From NCBI GenBank assembly GCA_030762175.1, contig CM060833.1:1552501-1616500 (forward strand): a stretch of DNA of 64,000 nt, written 5' to 3'. Shown here in pieces: positions 1-12,964 of the stretch. The position numbers and the translations under genes are program-made. A model generated the notes under the pieces. It did not search any database. It was not told where the DNA came from and saw nothing but the letters and a program-made list of their open reading frames with translations. This DNA is from Metallyticus violacea (Eukaryota > Arthropoda > Insecta > Mantodea > Metallyticidae). The stretch's first letter is position 1; every line of letters begins with the position of its first letter.

Positions 1-223
1 ACATAACATTATAAACAGTAACACTTTTCATTACTAGCCGGAATTTTCTGTTACTTTTCCAGTTTTAAGGCCTACGACAGTAGTAGAGCTCCAGGTAATG
101 AAATGCTGATATATTCTCGTGAATAACCCAGCGTACTAAAGTATTTCGTCTAAAACCCAGGCAGACAGGCATTTTAAACGTGCTCTTTACAGGATTAACT
201 CCCTGGATTTATTTCATACACGT

Positions 224-940
224 CACGCAGGAGCTGCGTAAATTGAGCGAATCCTCAGAGCGCTAGAGCATGTTAACTGAAGGTATTTAACAGGCAACGT
301 GTTAACTGAATTGGAATGTGATAAACATTACACTTTACACTACCGCTTAAGATTTATATCGCTTTAGCACTCCCTGGAATTTGCTTTCTCCGCTGTTGAA
401 GTCGTAGGATGGGCCCTGTCTGTAAGGTTAAATCCCATTCATTATACGCTCATGCATACGCGCAGACATGACACCAATGAGTGTATCGCTTGGCGAGAAT
501 ACCCAATATTCATTTATTAATCATATCCCCGTATGCCACATCTCTCCCGGATCACCGTAATCGATGTACTCGGCGATTACAAAAATTCCGTTTACAGGTA
601 TATTCCCCACTCCTAATTGTCCAATCTCCCTGATTTTCAGAAACCAGTGTTCTTATTTTATTTAAACGGCATAAACCGTTTCGTTGCAAAAAATGTACAT
701 AACAACCTGATTTTGTTAATTTTCAGAAACTAGATTTCTTGATTTAAAACAAACATTTCGCCCGCTAGAGCTTTAGGTTAACCTCCATCCCTAATAGTCC
801 AATGTTACTGGTTAATCAACTCGGCGAATCGTTTGTTAATTAATCGTTATATGTCGAGTTTCATTAGGAAAAAACACAAATTGCGACCGCTAGAGTGTTA
901 ACAGGACACACAAATATATACAAATATTTTTTTAGCGAAT
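224..940 (+). repeat. 5'-truncated LINE, 3' end with repeated UTR units
   Basis: Begins with the shared head CGTCACGCAGGAGCTG, then degenerate units each containing a GTTTCRTT-AAAAA block and ending near GCTAGAG (around 770, 890). The same head and units recur at 17.5, 19.1, 42.9 and 50.1 kb, and the head alone follows a reverse-transcriptase tail at 7.57 kb. In one frame the head reads as the C-terminal end of that LINE polyprotein (SRRR...LLQSARAEK), so I read the block as ORF end plus 3' UTR of a 5'-truncated LINE. The recurrence is seen directly; the LINE assignment is inference. Confidence 0.6.
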
Positions 941-1045
941 TCCCAAGGAAATAGCCATGCGGTTGTACCCATGAAAATGTTTTAGAAAAATGTCTTTAAA
1001 TCTCCATGATCCTACCTGCTAGGCACAGAAAATGACAATGAAAAC
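930..1045 (+). repeat. short interspersed repeat next to LINE 3' end
   Basis: About 100 bp containing GGTTGTACCCATGAAAA and AAAATGACAATGAAAA. It matches, in reverse orientation, the stretch at about 50642-50765 that also abuts a LINE 3' end. Class unknown; it could be a miniature DNA transposon. Confidence 0.5.
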
Positions 1046-1566
1046 AAGTTTTATATATATATATATATATAAATATAATAAATATATAAAAATATATAAA
1101 TTAACATTAAATATAATAAATATATAAATTAACACTAATAATAAAAGTAGATAAAGATAAAACACTGAGAAAGAGTCAAACTTGAAATATACATATATTA
1201 TTATTAATATTAATATTATTCTTTAACTCCATCAAACGTATTTAGGACTGCGGTTAGTAGCTTCATTTATAACTATAGCGGAACGCCACAGTACGCTTCT
1301 AGGATTATAGACAAAAGTGATTGATATATGTGTATAGAAAAAGGGCCTCAGCCTACTGCATACAAAAAGCCACGCTTCGACATTGACTGTCGTCAGGGAG
1401 ACTGACAGTATGTGTGTTCCGCCTTGTGCACGCTGTTTCAAAATGTTCTTCTAATTTTCATTCTTTCAATACACACACATCGCAATTTGTTATTATCTTT
1501 CATTATTTCTGTAATTTATTGTTTGTATCTATAAATTCCACCTGGACCCCCTAGGATGCTCTAAAT
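1046..1566. other. AT-rich spacer with short (TA)n
   Basis: Starts with a (TA)n run at about 1052-1070 followed by AT-rich, TAATATT-like simple sequence. A 69-codon open frame on the minus strand has no recognisable product. Nothing else seen. Confidence 0.6.
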
Positions 1567-3483
1567 CAGCGGTTCTCAACCTATGGTACGCGAGTTACTG
1601 CCGGTAGGTATTAAACTTTTTAGCAAATAAGATAAATAGATGTTTGTTTTAAAAATAAACAATAATGGACAGTTCTACGTTAAATAAAGGGAAACAATAG
1701 ACTTTATATTATCATAGTGTGATACTGAACAACAATAATACGAAAGTTTAGTTGTAATCCCACAACAACGACAGAGCGCAACTCAAATATAAACAATGGG
1801 ATACATTTCGTCGTTTGTTTAGCTGCGAGGCCCAGTCATGGAGTTACATTATTGTTGATGAATGTGAGAGTTTATTTATTAAATTGTTAGATGTATTTGT
1901 AGTTTGTGCCATAACATGGATAATTAAATGAGAAATGAGTGTAAGCCTCTAAGCATCCAACAAGAGTTTCATACACAGTAAGTGCAATACCGCAGTGTGT
2001 GTGATTTGTCATGAAACCCTCCCTTTTGACATCAATCACAAACCGTTGGAATATTTTCACAGAAAATGATCACATTTGTCATCAATAACTTCATTTGCAG
2101 GATCCAATATGAAGGGTCTGGAGACATTTTATGAAGTAGTTTAAATGTAACTAAGACTGGAAAACCTCACACGATCCTAGACTCATTAATATTAGCAGCA
2201 GCGATAGATGTGGTTAAAATAATGTTGGGGTACAAAACAACTTGAAGTGTTCCATTGTCCACTGACACCATATGCCGAACAGTTTTAGATTTGTCTGCAA
2301 ATGATAAACAATTCACGCTAGGCAACGTTTTTCTACACAACTGGATGAAGCATTGCCCATGTTTTTAATTATAGGTTGGGAAACAGCGAAGGAATAATTC
2401 ATGTCTTCTCGAACAACCTTCCCAATTAGATTAATTTATGAAAATTAATGGTGTAGAATGGAATAAATGTATTGGTGCAACGACTGGGTAACACAGTGGC
2501 GTTGTTGAACAGATTAAAGAAGTAGCCCCAGAAGAAAAATGTGTACATTGTAGCATTCATCGCGAGGACGATGTGAGCGTTGCCAACATCAGTAAGTCCA
2601 GAGCTATGAATTAAGGATTATTTTCCATTTTGTGTAATGAAATGATTCACACTGAAGTTAGATAAATGTACTGAGTCGTCTGTTTGAACTTCGTTCAGAA
2701 GTGCAAATATTTCTCTCAGACTTCAATTATTTCACTGAGGAGCTGAACAAGTTCGCAGCGTGCGCTTATTGCATATTCTTGGTGCAAGGTAAAATTACGG
2801 CTCTTTAAACGAACAAACAAAAAAACCCCTAAGCTTCATGATAACAGAAATCAATACTGGAAACACATCTTCCTTTCCATTGTTGGAAGTTTTCTTAAGT
2901 GAAGAAATGATCGAGGCTTCTGGCTGGCAAGAAGAAAAAATGAATATCCGATGATCTCAGATAAAGATGTAAAATCTTTATTTGTTTTTGTGAGTACTTA
3001 TATTTGTGAATGTGGATTTTTTCTGCAATTTATATAAAAATACAAGTATACAAATAAGTTGAATGTTGATCCCGATTTAAGAGTCAGTTGAAACCAAACA
3101 TTAAAGAACTGTGTTAAAATAAACAAGCATAATGTTCGTACTGAGTCAGAAATTCATAAAGTTAACAGCTTTTACTGGTCGTAGAGTACCAGAATCAAGA
3201 ATATAGGTTTGTTGAACTCATTCAGTATATTTTAACATTAACAAAATTATTTTATAGAACAGTCCATTGAATAGGAATAGATTGAACAGGTTTTCTCTAA
3301 TAAATATCGAATTTTAAATACTACATAAAAGAAATCACTAATATTGTTATAAATTCATATTTTGAGCCTTGTACTATTACAAAATCACGTCCTTGTAAAA
3401 TTTGCTTACTCTAATAACCTGTGTACGTGAATGAAAAAGTTTGAGGAACTGGGGGTCCGTGAACCATTGTTTGAAAACCGCTG
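1567..3483 (+). mobile_element. Decayed hAT transposon (ZBED/SCAND3-like)
   Basis: Imperfect terminal inverted repeats bound the element: left 1567-1592 starts CAGCGGTTCTCAACC, right 3458-3483 reverse-complements to CAGCGGTTTTCAAAC. The interior translates in broken frames to typical hAT/ZBED transposase pieces: SLILAAAIDVVKIMLG near 2190, then NGVEWNKCIG, a SGVVEQIKEVAP-like segment and CVHCSIHRE between about 2440 and 2570, and a DPDLRVS-like C-terminal piece near 3070. Many stops and frameshifts make it inactive. The 8-bp flanks (CTCTAAAT and CTCCAGGG) are only half identical, consistent with an old insertion. A full-length hAT of this type is usually longer, so internal deletion is likely. 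Confidence 0.8.
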
Positions 3484-5430
3484 CTCCAGGGGATTTCCTC
3501 GCGTGACAGTACAAGATGTAAGTGCGATATTCTAATTCTGGTAATGGTGGCAGGTTGATGGATCTTTGTCGTGCGGTCGTTTCTCTGCTAGCGACACGAG
3601 ACTAAGGGACGCATATTGAAATATGTTCACCATTATTAAATGCGAGAATTCTTTTTGCCACACACTTGTGCAATGTGAAACTGACTGTCTGCTAAGTAGC
3701 AGCAACTGACCGCACAAATTATGGCACTAGACACTAGTACGTCATGCAGACATAGATGGCACTTCTGGCCGTTTGTTGTCAAGTACAGAAAGACGTTGTC
3801 GTTGGGAAGGTGACTATCACGGTCTTACAAGTTTGCAGAAATTCAAAAACGTCTAACTGCGGTATGTAGTCAACATCGCTGTCTGAAGTGATTATGGCTG
3901 ATAAACTGAAATATCAGATAGTTCGCGGACGATCTGAATATGAAAAAGGTGTCTGCATAAGAAGGAGTTCTTAACACACACCAGAATGCTTGCAATGGCT
4001 TCATCTGCGCTTTTGGTACACTTCAGGCATGCTGCTAATGGAACGCAGAACACACTAGGTGTTACTGCAACATGACAGAGCCGCATCCAATATACACATC
4101 GTCTCATTATGCCTTATTGGACAACATGAACGACTTACTAGTTCGGCAACAAAATGAAATTCAAGCAGCTGTATTCTCAAACAATGGTTTTGCGACGCCA
4201 GCAAGAGAGCATACATGTTGCAAGTTATAGCGTAACTAGGGCAGTTCCAAACTGAATAACACATTTTGCGTTGTTCATTGATGTGAACAAGTAGTAATTG
4301 TTTGCTCGCTGCCTGATTGTCATACATTGTGATGCATCCTTTGTTAGACTTGACAGGGAATATGCTCTCATTTTATAATATGCGTATTGTTACAGAACAG
4401 TCGGTTATTTAGTATTGCATTTCAGTTTACAATTTGAACTATGCCCAAGACAAGTGAACATTTAAGTACCAGAATGAACAAATAAATAAATAAATAGATT
4501 CTCAATGGTGAACATGTGGACATGAACCTTGTTTCAAGTTTGTTTTGAAAAACACATTGACAAAGAACAAGATTTCAGAGTTTATAATTTGAAGAAACAA
4601 CTCTGTAGTTATGTGCAACACAATTAAAAGGATAAAATGAATATTTTATTTGTAAATAATGTTGGTGTTTAAAAATAAATACATAATATTTTAGGTGTCA
4701 ACTTTCACCAATCTTGACATTTGAGGCGTGCCCATAGATGGTTCTCGCCACTTGTAAATCTCAAAATAAAATATTTTCTGCACTTTTGTTCTTTAGACTA
4801 TGGGAATATAACAATTCTTCTTCAGTGGTAGACGGTGTAAGACATGCTATTTTAATACGAGTTTTGAAGAATGCTTTAATGCCTTTATGAAAAGACGTAT
4901 TTTATATCACTTATCCCCTCAGAGTTAAACTTGTAAAGGACAGACTTGTGAAAACAAATGAAATTGATAGTCAATCCAGTGTTTGTTATTGTCGCGCCCA
5001 TCAACCGGCAGTCTTTTGTTATGAGAGCTTCAGTGCACCAGCAAGCAATTAAGTTTGTTTCTGTTCATTCTGCTCCAATGGCAATATGTTCTTTGTTTGA
5101 GTTCACACGGTGATTTGCTAACATATCAAGTACATTAAAATATATCAGTAATTATCTCGGTAAGGCCAAGTTACATACCAGTCACTATCACATACGCAGA
5201 CTGTCTAATGAAGGAAACAACCAACATTCTTTAGCATACAACAGCCACCAGGGTGGAAAAGAAAATGTTCGTGCTTCATGACTGGCCATTTGTGCCTACG
5301 CTCCCAGACATAGCCCAGATGCAGGCAGAGCTCCCTCCAAAGAGTTACATACCAGACGTTGGGGCAGAGAGCAGGCCATAATATATATTAGGAGAGCGAA
5401 AAGGTCTTGCAAGGGAAAGATCTATGCTAG
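3484..5430. other. Spacer, nothing recognised
   Basis: No coding exon, tRNA or known repeat recognised. Open frames of 60-90 codons here have no family resemblance and no splice-site support. Confidence 0.5.
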
Positions 5431-5440
5431 CATTTGTTTA

Positions 5441-5545
5441 AGACACCAAGGGAAACCATGAACAATCCAAGGTCAGGATTTGACCCCTGGACGTCCCAAA
5501 AGCGAGTCCTGAGCCATACTGCTCAGGACAGAGCCTTCGTTTGGA
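5441..5545 (-). repeat. tRNA-like SINE head (fragment)
   Basis: On the minus strand an A-box-like TGGCTCAGGACT is followed by a B-box-like GGGTCAAATCC with short flanking complementarity, as in tRNA-derived SINEs. It differs from SINE families A and B. No second copy was found in the window, so the call is tentative. Confidence 0.35.
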
Positions 5546-5694
5546 CGGGGATTTTCCTATCCTGCACTGTACGGTTTCTAACCGGATGTTTTCCCCTCCC
5601 CTCTCCACATGCTAGCGAATTGGTTGACGCGAAGTCCTTGTGCTGTATGGAGTTGAACTTTGTGAGTGGTGTTTCAGTGTTATAGTGTGTTAGA

Positions 5695-6600
5695 ACTGTT
5701 ATGATGCCAAAAGTTCCCTATACTTTAGCACACAGTATCTTCATGTATAATGCCTGTGAGGCAACAAATTCATGTAGAGAAGTGAGTGAATATTTATAGG
5801 AAATCCTATTGCTCGTAATTTTGTGAACAGATTTAGAAAACAGGATCTGTTCTTGATAAGAAACCGAAAGTAAAACGCCGTGTTCTTACAGAGGAAAAAG
5901 TTAGAACGAAGTCCAAAGAAATCTCTGAAAAAGCTTGCGCAGGAATCAGGAATTTGCAAAACTCGACTTCGAATGGCACTAAATTTTAAAATTAAAATCC
6001 TCTATGATAACTGTAGTTCAGGAATTGCAAACACGCGATAATGTGAGTAGATTAATTTCTGCAATTGGGTTTTCGCAATGTTAATGTTAGCTCTATTGAC
6101 CAGCGTATATTTTGTGGGGGGGTCATGTAGCGAAAAAAATAGATATGCTTCCTGATACCAAGCAAATCCCCGTTAAGCCGGCCACACGTCCAAACGAAGG
6201 CTGTGTATAAAGAGTTGTGCAGGTTCAAGTGGTCTAAATGCTCAGAACGAAACAAGTCCAAGGTTAAAGAGAAGAACGGTATTCAAAAACAGGTGACCTC
6301 AGCCACTGTCGCTTCCTCGTTTTCTGGATGGAAGATCCCACCATCTGTCTGCAGGAACGCGTGAAAGCGCACGTCTCTAAAATGCGTGACAGGAGAGAGT
6401 CACATTACACACTACATAAAAATGCTGTAAGCTTGCACACTTCCGTAGTAGGTTACTGCTCTTACGCAAACCAAGTGTTGTGAATGAACATTTAGAAAGT
6501 GTTTCTTTTCACTTACAGGGTAAAGCAAAGTTACTCCTTCTCTTATCACCGCATTTAAATGCTTGCGGATATTTATTTAATGTGTGTTAGAGAATAAAGA
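5695..6600 (+). pseudogene. DUF4817-type DDE transposon remnant
   Basis: Broken frames resemble the insect transposon family with an N-terminal DUF4817 helix-turn-helix and a C-terminal DDE domain. They include YTLAHSIFMYNACEA near 5715, KPKVKRRVLTEEKV near 5860, SLKKLAQESGICKTRLR near 5925, VVQELQTRDNVSRL near 6010, a KQIPVKPATRPNEGC-like piece near 6160 and an LSPHLNAC motif near 6545. Frameshifts and stops occur throughout, so no transposase can be made. A second copy of the same kind lies at 45.3-45.9 kb. The family name rests on remembered conserved motifs. Confidence 0.6.
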
Positions 6601-7059
6601 ATGGGAGATAGCTAAAACTATATCATTAAGAGACAACGAAATTAATACAAAACTATAGAAGGGTTAGCTTATTAAATATATGCAAGGATAATTAACTCAT
6701 ATAAATATTTTATGTAATGTGAGGAACAAAGCGCATTTAGGACTGGCAGATAACGCTTCAATAATAAAATAAAATAAAATATAACTTGCAAACACATGTG
6801 GCATTTGTTGATCTGGAATAAGCCTTTATAGAGTAGACCACTTATTATAGAAGTTGTTATATCAAACAGGATACCCTATAAATATATATTTAACGTATAT
6901 GAATACAAAAACGTTAACAGATGTAAATGGGAAGTCAACAGAAGAAACAAAAACAAGGGTGTAATCTCTCTCCAATATATACAAGTTAAATTATAACTAA
7001 TATGCTTAAAGCTAAAAATAGGTCTTAATAATTAATATAAAAGCATTATATTTATGCCG
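6601..7059. other. AT-rich spacer
   Basis: Nothing recognised; AT-rich with short TATATA runs. Confidence 0.5.
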
Positions 7060-7625
7060 CTCTTAATGAGATTGCAGATGACATAGTATTCATTTTTACG
7101 AGGAAGATAAACTACAAAGAAGCGATATATCAACTGAATAAGGAATGCAACATGCCATTTTCAAAGACAAAAACATCAAAAGTAATAAGAACAAATGTTA
7201 CACTTTCAATGTTTACATATGAAGAAAATCAAGATGTTAATATAAAAATACAAAAGTTCCAAGTTGTGTGTGGAACAATTAATATTTTTTAAAAACAAAG
7301 TGAGAAAAGGTACACAATTAAGATTCTACACGGCCATAGCCTTACCACTTATTTTTTATGGAAGTGAGGCTTGGAAAAAGGAAATTCAAGCAGCAGAAAT
7401 GAGTTTTCTACGGTCTGTCAAAGGTTCCACAAAAGAAGATCATAGCAGAGCAATATTATAACAATTAGGGAATTATAGACAAGAATGAGTAACACACTCA
7501 TAATATATAATAAAAAAAAGTTGACATATAACCCGAAACAAAGATCAATTGGTTAAAAACAAAAAGTCCGTCACGCAGGAGGTGGATAAACCAAGCGAAT
7601 TCCTCAGCAAGTTGAAGAACTTTAA
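7060..7625 (+). pseudogene. LINE reverse-transcriptase C-terminal fragment
   Basis: Shows the catalytic ADD box (IADDIVFIFTRK near 7073), then KIQKFQVVCGTINIF, KNKVRKGTQLRFYT, LPLIFYGSEAW and IQAAEMSFLRSVKG (7264-7461). These are the hallmark spacer and thumb segments of non-LTR retrotransposons whose proteins contain YGSE.W and AAEM.FLR. A YNPKQRSIG-like piece and an SPSRRRWINQ tail follow at about 7530-7600. The copy is 5'-truncated with one stop near 7290 and smaller lesions. It ends in the same head sequence (CGTCACGCAGGAG) that starts the repeated LINE 3' ends elsewhere, which links those repeats to this LINE. Confidence 0.7.
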
Positions 7626-8130
7626 AAGGACAGAAAATCCGAATTATGGCCTTATTAATTAATTAAATGAGTTATAACGTTACTGTGTGATAATTAATAT
7701 TATAAACGCTAAAACTAACTAATAAAAGAAACACCGAACTATAAAACATACATTAACTCGCTTTGTCTGTTTTTTTCTTTCAAAATCACTTGAAAATAAA
7801 CGTATGTAATGAAATTACTCTAATTTTAAAAAATAAGCGAACAAATTTAGAAATCTTCTAACAATTATTATTGAGATTATTGGTACAATGTTAATTAAAT
7901 GAAATATGACGACTGACAGATAAAGCTATACTATGTGTGTATTTTAAAACAATTTTAAATCATGTTTGTAACAGATGTTTATATACATATATATTACATA
8001 AATGGCACTGAGACGTTTAACACTTGAAACTATGATAAAATTGAAAATTAAAAGCACATATTTCGAGCAGGCTCTTGTACGCGCTGTAATACAAGACGCA
8101 GCACCTCTCTCTGCTGGTGAGGCATTGCGG

Positions 8131-8131
<1 letters not shown>
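7626..8131. other. AT-rich spacer
   Basis: Nothing recognised. Confidence 0.5.

Positions 8132-8187
<56 letters not shown>
8132..8187. repeat. (TA)n microsatellite
   Basis: Uninterrupted alternating TA run of about 56 bp. It encodes the run of YI at the end of an open frame that should not be taken as a protein. Confidence 0.95.
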
Positions 8188-8189
<2 letters not shown>

Positions 8190-8954
8190 ATTGTAGGTGC
8201 GATCGATGCTGATTGGGATAATTAGTCAAAATTCTTTCCATAGTCCAGCCGCAATAGCTTCACACTGTTCATTCCTTCGGAATTCGCTAAAATGTGAGAT
8301 CGAAATAGGCAGGACAATCCGTGATCGAAAGCGCTGAGAGTTTTAAGCTTTGGGAAAAGACAACTCAGAATGGTAAAACACAAGAACTCATACTTTACAT
8401 GTCTCCTTTCCCCATTGCTAAAACCCTTTTGTGCTCTTCTCACGAATTTTCAGTTAGCTTTACCCTTCTGAAGACAATGAATGAGCACCCCAAAAGACCG
8501 ATGCCAAGGAATCAACTTCCGTTGATCATCCACAGGAAAAAAATAATCTACTTTTGTGTTAAAAGACTTTTGCGATATTTTCATATGAATGCATACCAAG
8601 CGCGGCTATACAATACAATGTGTACAATAGTTTTTCTGTCATGGGCCGGATTTTTTTCCAAAGAATGTACCCCGGGCCAGGTCTACGTTTAAAAATTGAA
8701 TCACTAAAATATATTAGTTGTACACTACTGGGAATATTTATTGTATCAATTATAGATTTTGTGTATTTTTACACTTACCAGTGTTAACAATGAGTTCCCT
8801 ATTTCAGTTTTGTTTTATCTATAAGATAAAAGATAAGATTATATAAGATCTATCTTTATGCTTTGTTGTATGTAACAGAAACTGTAAACATTTTCAATTT
8901 GTTGTGATACTTCTGCCTTTATTGTTGTTTTACTGTGATATATGTTTGATAACA
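8188..8954. other. Spacer with an unsupported 123-codon frame
   Basis: A plus-strand frame (8321-8692) is long for AT-rich noncoding DNA but shows no domain, no splice sites and no codon bias like the GMC exons. Nothing else recognised. Confidence 0.4.
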
Positions 8955-9729
8955 ACTGCACAAATTGGGCAAAGGAATGAAAACTTTTCGCAATTATCGC
9001 TTTAATTTCTGAGGGTTTTTCTACTCGAAATATTACATCAGAGAAAGGATGTAACCATTATCGGCTAAATAGGGAATTTGGAAAGAATTAAAGAGGCAGA
9101 AAAATGAAATATCGGCTTCAGTGAGAAGCTTCTGGTGTGATGGTTTGCAGCAGATACAGAAATGGGTCTTCCTAAAAGAAGCCGCTTTTGACAGTTAAAA
9201 TGAAGAAATCTCGACTAAAATGGGTCAAGGAACATGTCCATTGGACTGAAGAGATATGGAGTAAAGCCATCTTCTCACATGAATGTCAGAGGAAACGATG
9301 GAAAATGTTTATCGTAGCGGTGAAGAATTTCTGCCAAAATGTTTGGGCTCAACAGTGAAGTTGGGTTGTATTTCCAGCAAGAGTGGGCGCATTACACATT
9401 GACGGAACAGATGCATACACAATGACTTTAATGCCAACAATTTTAACACCAGAAAATTACACTGCGCGCAATGTCATAGGTTAGTACCCAGCTTAATTCA
9501 CGTTACCTCCACATAATTCTAAAAATTAAAAAGTTACACTTTTATGCAACAGGTTAGAAGTTTTCTTGAAATGCAAGGGATGTCTTCTCACATGGTCAGG
9601 GAACTATTGAAGATGATAGGCAATGCTGTAGCAAAGGAAATAGTGTGTGGTTAAGTATGACTTGACAAAACAATGTCCAGAAGATGTGATACCGTAACAA
9701 AAGCTCGGGTAGGTAACACAAAGTATTGA
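8955..9729 (+). pseudogene. Tc1-like transposase remnant
   Basis: Reading across frames gives a helix-turn-helix segment (AIIALISEGFSTRNIT near 8995), then KSRLKWVKEHVHWTEEIW followed by SKAIFS (about 9200-9280), the HxxWT...W..VIFSDE region of Tc1 transposases. The C-terminus ends TKARVGNTKY then stop at 9727-9729, matching the family's usual xGGHTKY ending. The expected SDE acidic residue reads SHE, and stops and frameshifts lie within the DDE region, so the copy is dead. Terminal inverted repeats were not found. Confidence 0.7.
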
Positions 9730-10725
9730 GAATAGCTATTAAACAGGCACTCATCAGGTTTATGCAATTTTAATTACAGCATTGTGGCTATTTAGTTATA
9801 AAAGTTGACAGTTTATTGTTTACATGCACTTTTAACAGACATAAAGGTGAAATTTCTCATTTTTAGACTTAAATATCCAGGTTATACCTAGAAATATTAA
9901 AATACTGACATTTGTAGATGAGTATGATGAGAAAAACACAAATATTTTGTGGGTGACGCAATAACTATTTCTAGTACTTGAACTCATGGTTCATTCAGAA
10001 CAAATCAATCATACTATTTTTATGTTTACACTAAATAACAGAATACACTATGAAAGAAGTAGGAACAGTTGTAATCCATAGTTCCGTTTAGTTTTCCCCT
10101 TCTGCGGACGTTCGCCTAGGTGCTGAAGCGACTTTACGCTGCAATTGATTTGTTGTTCGTAGAATGCGAAGTTCCACTGTTTTCTTAGAATCGGAAACAA
10201 CACAGCCAGAAGAAACAATGAGATTTGGGCTGGAAACAGTATGTCTTGATTAGTAACCACATTAAAATGTTAGTTAATTGTGGTCGTGCACTCTCTATCT
10301 GAAGTTCTAAGATGGAGGTCACTGGAGAGACCGTGCGGCCTGAGACAATAAGAGTACCTGCAAATATCACAGAGCTTTTCCATTACATCCTTTCCAAAGT
10401 TTAGTGGAGGAAGCAGTCATAGATGAAAACATTGCTCGTATAGAAGCCATAATGAAGCACGATCGCAAGTGATAGAGATGTCTTTAAATATTCACTCACT
10501 CATTCAGGTGTTACCCTACACTATCGTAGATTTCCGACATGTTTCACAGAATTACCATTATGACCCGAAATTAAAGAAGCAGTCGGGGTACACCGTCCAC
10601 CAATGAAAAAGTAATGATTTTTCACAACGAAACTCGTATATACAATTTAAATAAAACGAGGGAAAAAAGTTTCCTGACGATCAGGAAATGCCTGCAGCCC
10701 CAAATTTAAAAATCGCTCTTGTGGC

Positions 10726-10760
<35 letters not shown>

Positions 10761-11022
10761 CATTTCGGAATGAAACTACGCATATGCCTTTTAAATAGAA
10801 TAAGAATAATAGTTTCTGAAACTTATGGAAATCGGGGAAGAGGAGGGGGGTTTTCTGAAAACCAAAATTGAAAAAGTTCTATCGGCACCAATATTTGTTT
10901 CTTCACAACATTCGGTATACAGCATTTAAATAAATAAGAAAAATAGTTTCTGAAAATTAGCGGAAGTGCACTATTGGGAGTAAAGGCGAAATTTAAAAAG
11001 TGCTCTTGCATTTAATTTCTTC
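9730..11022. other. Spacer
   Basis: Contains a (TA)n run at about 10728-10755. Open frames of 60-70 codons here are not recognisable. Nothing else seen. Confidence 0.5.
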
Positions 11023-11035
11023 CCTATTGTTTTAA

Positions 11036-11329
11036 GTCGGTTCTGGTGGTGTAGTGGTTACCATACTTGCCTCCTAAACCCAAAACGCGGGTTCAAACCC
11101 GGCCAGGATCAATGGATTTTTTCAGGCGTAAAAATCCTAAGTATGGCTTCCTTTGGAAGGGAAGTAAAGCAGTGGGTCCCGTGTCGTAAATTTACGGCAC
11201 GAAAAAGAACCTCAAGCCTGAAAGAGAGGCCTCTGAGCAAAATTTGTCGGCCGTTTCACGCCCTGAGTTGAATGGGACGCTGATGACCTGAGATGTTAAA
11301 GAGCGCCCATAAATAAATCAATCAATCAT
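11036..11329 (+). repeat. SINE family A, full length with 13-bp TSD
   Basis: tRNA-derived head with A box TGGTGTAGTGGTTA and B box GGGTTCAAACCC, a body containing CCTCAAGCCTGAAAGA and GACGCTGATGACCTGAGATG, and an (AATC)n-type tail. It is flanked by a perfect 13-bp target-site duplication CCTATTGTTTTAA at 11023-11035 and 11330-11342. This is the best reference copy of family A in the window; other copies are at 15.5, 22.2, 32.5, 38.0, 48.5, 48.9 and 62.6 kb. Confidence 0.9.
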
Positions 11330-11342
11330 CCTATTGTTTTAA

Positions 11343-12964
11343 AATAAAATGAGAAATTAACTCAGCATATAAACATCATGTGTTTTATATTTAACAGAAG
11401 TATCGGCGTACACAAATTACATTTGATAATTATAGTTTGCAAGAGTTTTGTTCCCCTAATACCACACAATAATGGCATAACTTATTTCATCTCATGAATT
11501 AATAAGGTCATAATTTTAATTGTTATTAAAATTATTCAATTCGCTTAATTTACGTAGTTCCTAAGTGATGGTTCGACTGTACAGGAAAAATTGACGGTTT
11601 ATCAGCAAGGGAGTCCGTTGAAACTGTTGCAGCTGTGAAATAGGCAGAGTTGGCGAGTAAGGGTCTGGAAACCTGAAAATGAAATAGTTATTCTCGTAAA
11701 ACAAAGGTATGCACTTTGACAACACTGCTGCAATAGAAAAGTGTTGCTTCACTTGATATTCTGCAGCTTTGAACAGGAGTTAAGAAAAATTATGAGACAC
11801 TTTGTGTGAAACAAGGTTTGCTAAGCCCCACCAGGCTGCGAGAGATGGAGAAAGTGATGGACCAGCTTTGAGGTCGACGGCAGAGAAACAACCTTTCATT
11901 TCTACCGCGTCTGCTGCAGCTTGCTCACGTAGCCTGCCTGTCATGGAGCAAAGATTGCCAACTGCACGCCGGTAAGTCAACTTCTTTTATTACCGCCTCA
12001 GAATTCACCAACATTTCGCTTTTTAAATCTTATTGTAATTTACCTTTTTCAGTGCTGACAGTTTCCACAAACCAGATATCAAAACTTCACGATATTATTT
12101 TAAATTCATGCTCATTGCAACCTTTTGATTCATTGCTCAACATTTTGCTCTTGTAAATTTGAATTTTACAATGAAAGCTGTAAAACTGCATATCACTTCA
12201 ATGTATAGCCAACTATTTAGAGCCAATCTAAAGTCCAGCGTGTAGATTTTGTCAGAAATTACACACATTTTGTACATTTGGAGAAACCGTCAAAATCTTC
12301 ATGTTTACAATTTTTGTTTCTGGTATAAAGTTTATCAGAGAGGCTCATTTTTACATAGTTCACATTAAAATGACACCTTATAAAAATAATAACACTATAG
12401 GTCACCTAAAGCATTTAAGTTATATATTTACAAAACTGAATTAATTCAATGGTGAAAAATTAGGACATTAGACTTATTTGTTGATTGTATGAAATTCTGC
12501 TGTGTACAGGGTGTGCTAATGTGAACTTAAGCATGCAGTTCCATTATAAGTTAATTAAATAACTGTTTTGAGTGCTTGCAACCCGTGTCTGGTTTCTTTG
12601 CTATGTACACCTGAACTGTCCACTGCAGCTACAATGTTTACAAAGAGTTGATTATTTTGCCTCTGCCGTTATTCTTAGTTACATTTTTTTGTACAAGAAA
12701 TGTTTACTAAATTATTTCATAAATCAATGAGTAAAGATGAAATCAATATCTTATCTATTTACAATGTTACCAGACTCGATGATGCATGTTCCATCTTTTG
12801 TTCAAAGTTAATAAAGTCAAATAAGTCGTTTCTAGAAAAACTGAAAGCAACTGGTTTTTATAGGATAAACAAAACATGCGTACAATTATTTTCCTTGAAT
12901 TCAAATGCATTGAGATTTGTAATTTGAAGCAACATTTGGCTAGCCTGTAAATATAAAACATCAC
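11343..12964. other. Spacer, possible noncoding exon at its centre
   Basis: Mostly AT-rich with nothing recognised, apart from a GC-richer patch at about 11800-11971 that ends in a consensus donor (GCCG then GTAAGT at 11972). That patch could be an untranslated first exon of the GMC gene downstream. Short open frames around 12700-12960 have no recognisable product. Confidence 0.35.

Noticed and set aside
8321..8692. 123-codon open frame
   Set aside because: No domain, splice sites or codon bias; plausible by chance in this composition.
11045..11110. Possible tRNA gene
   Set aside because: It is the head of SINE family A: same sequence repeats with body, tail and target duplication, and the acceptor stem does not pair properly.
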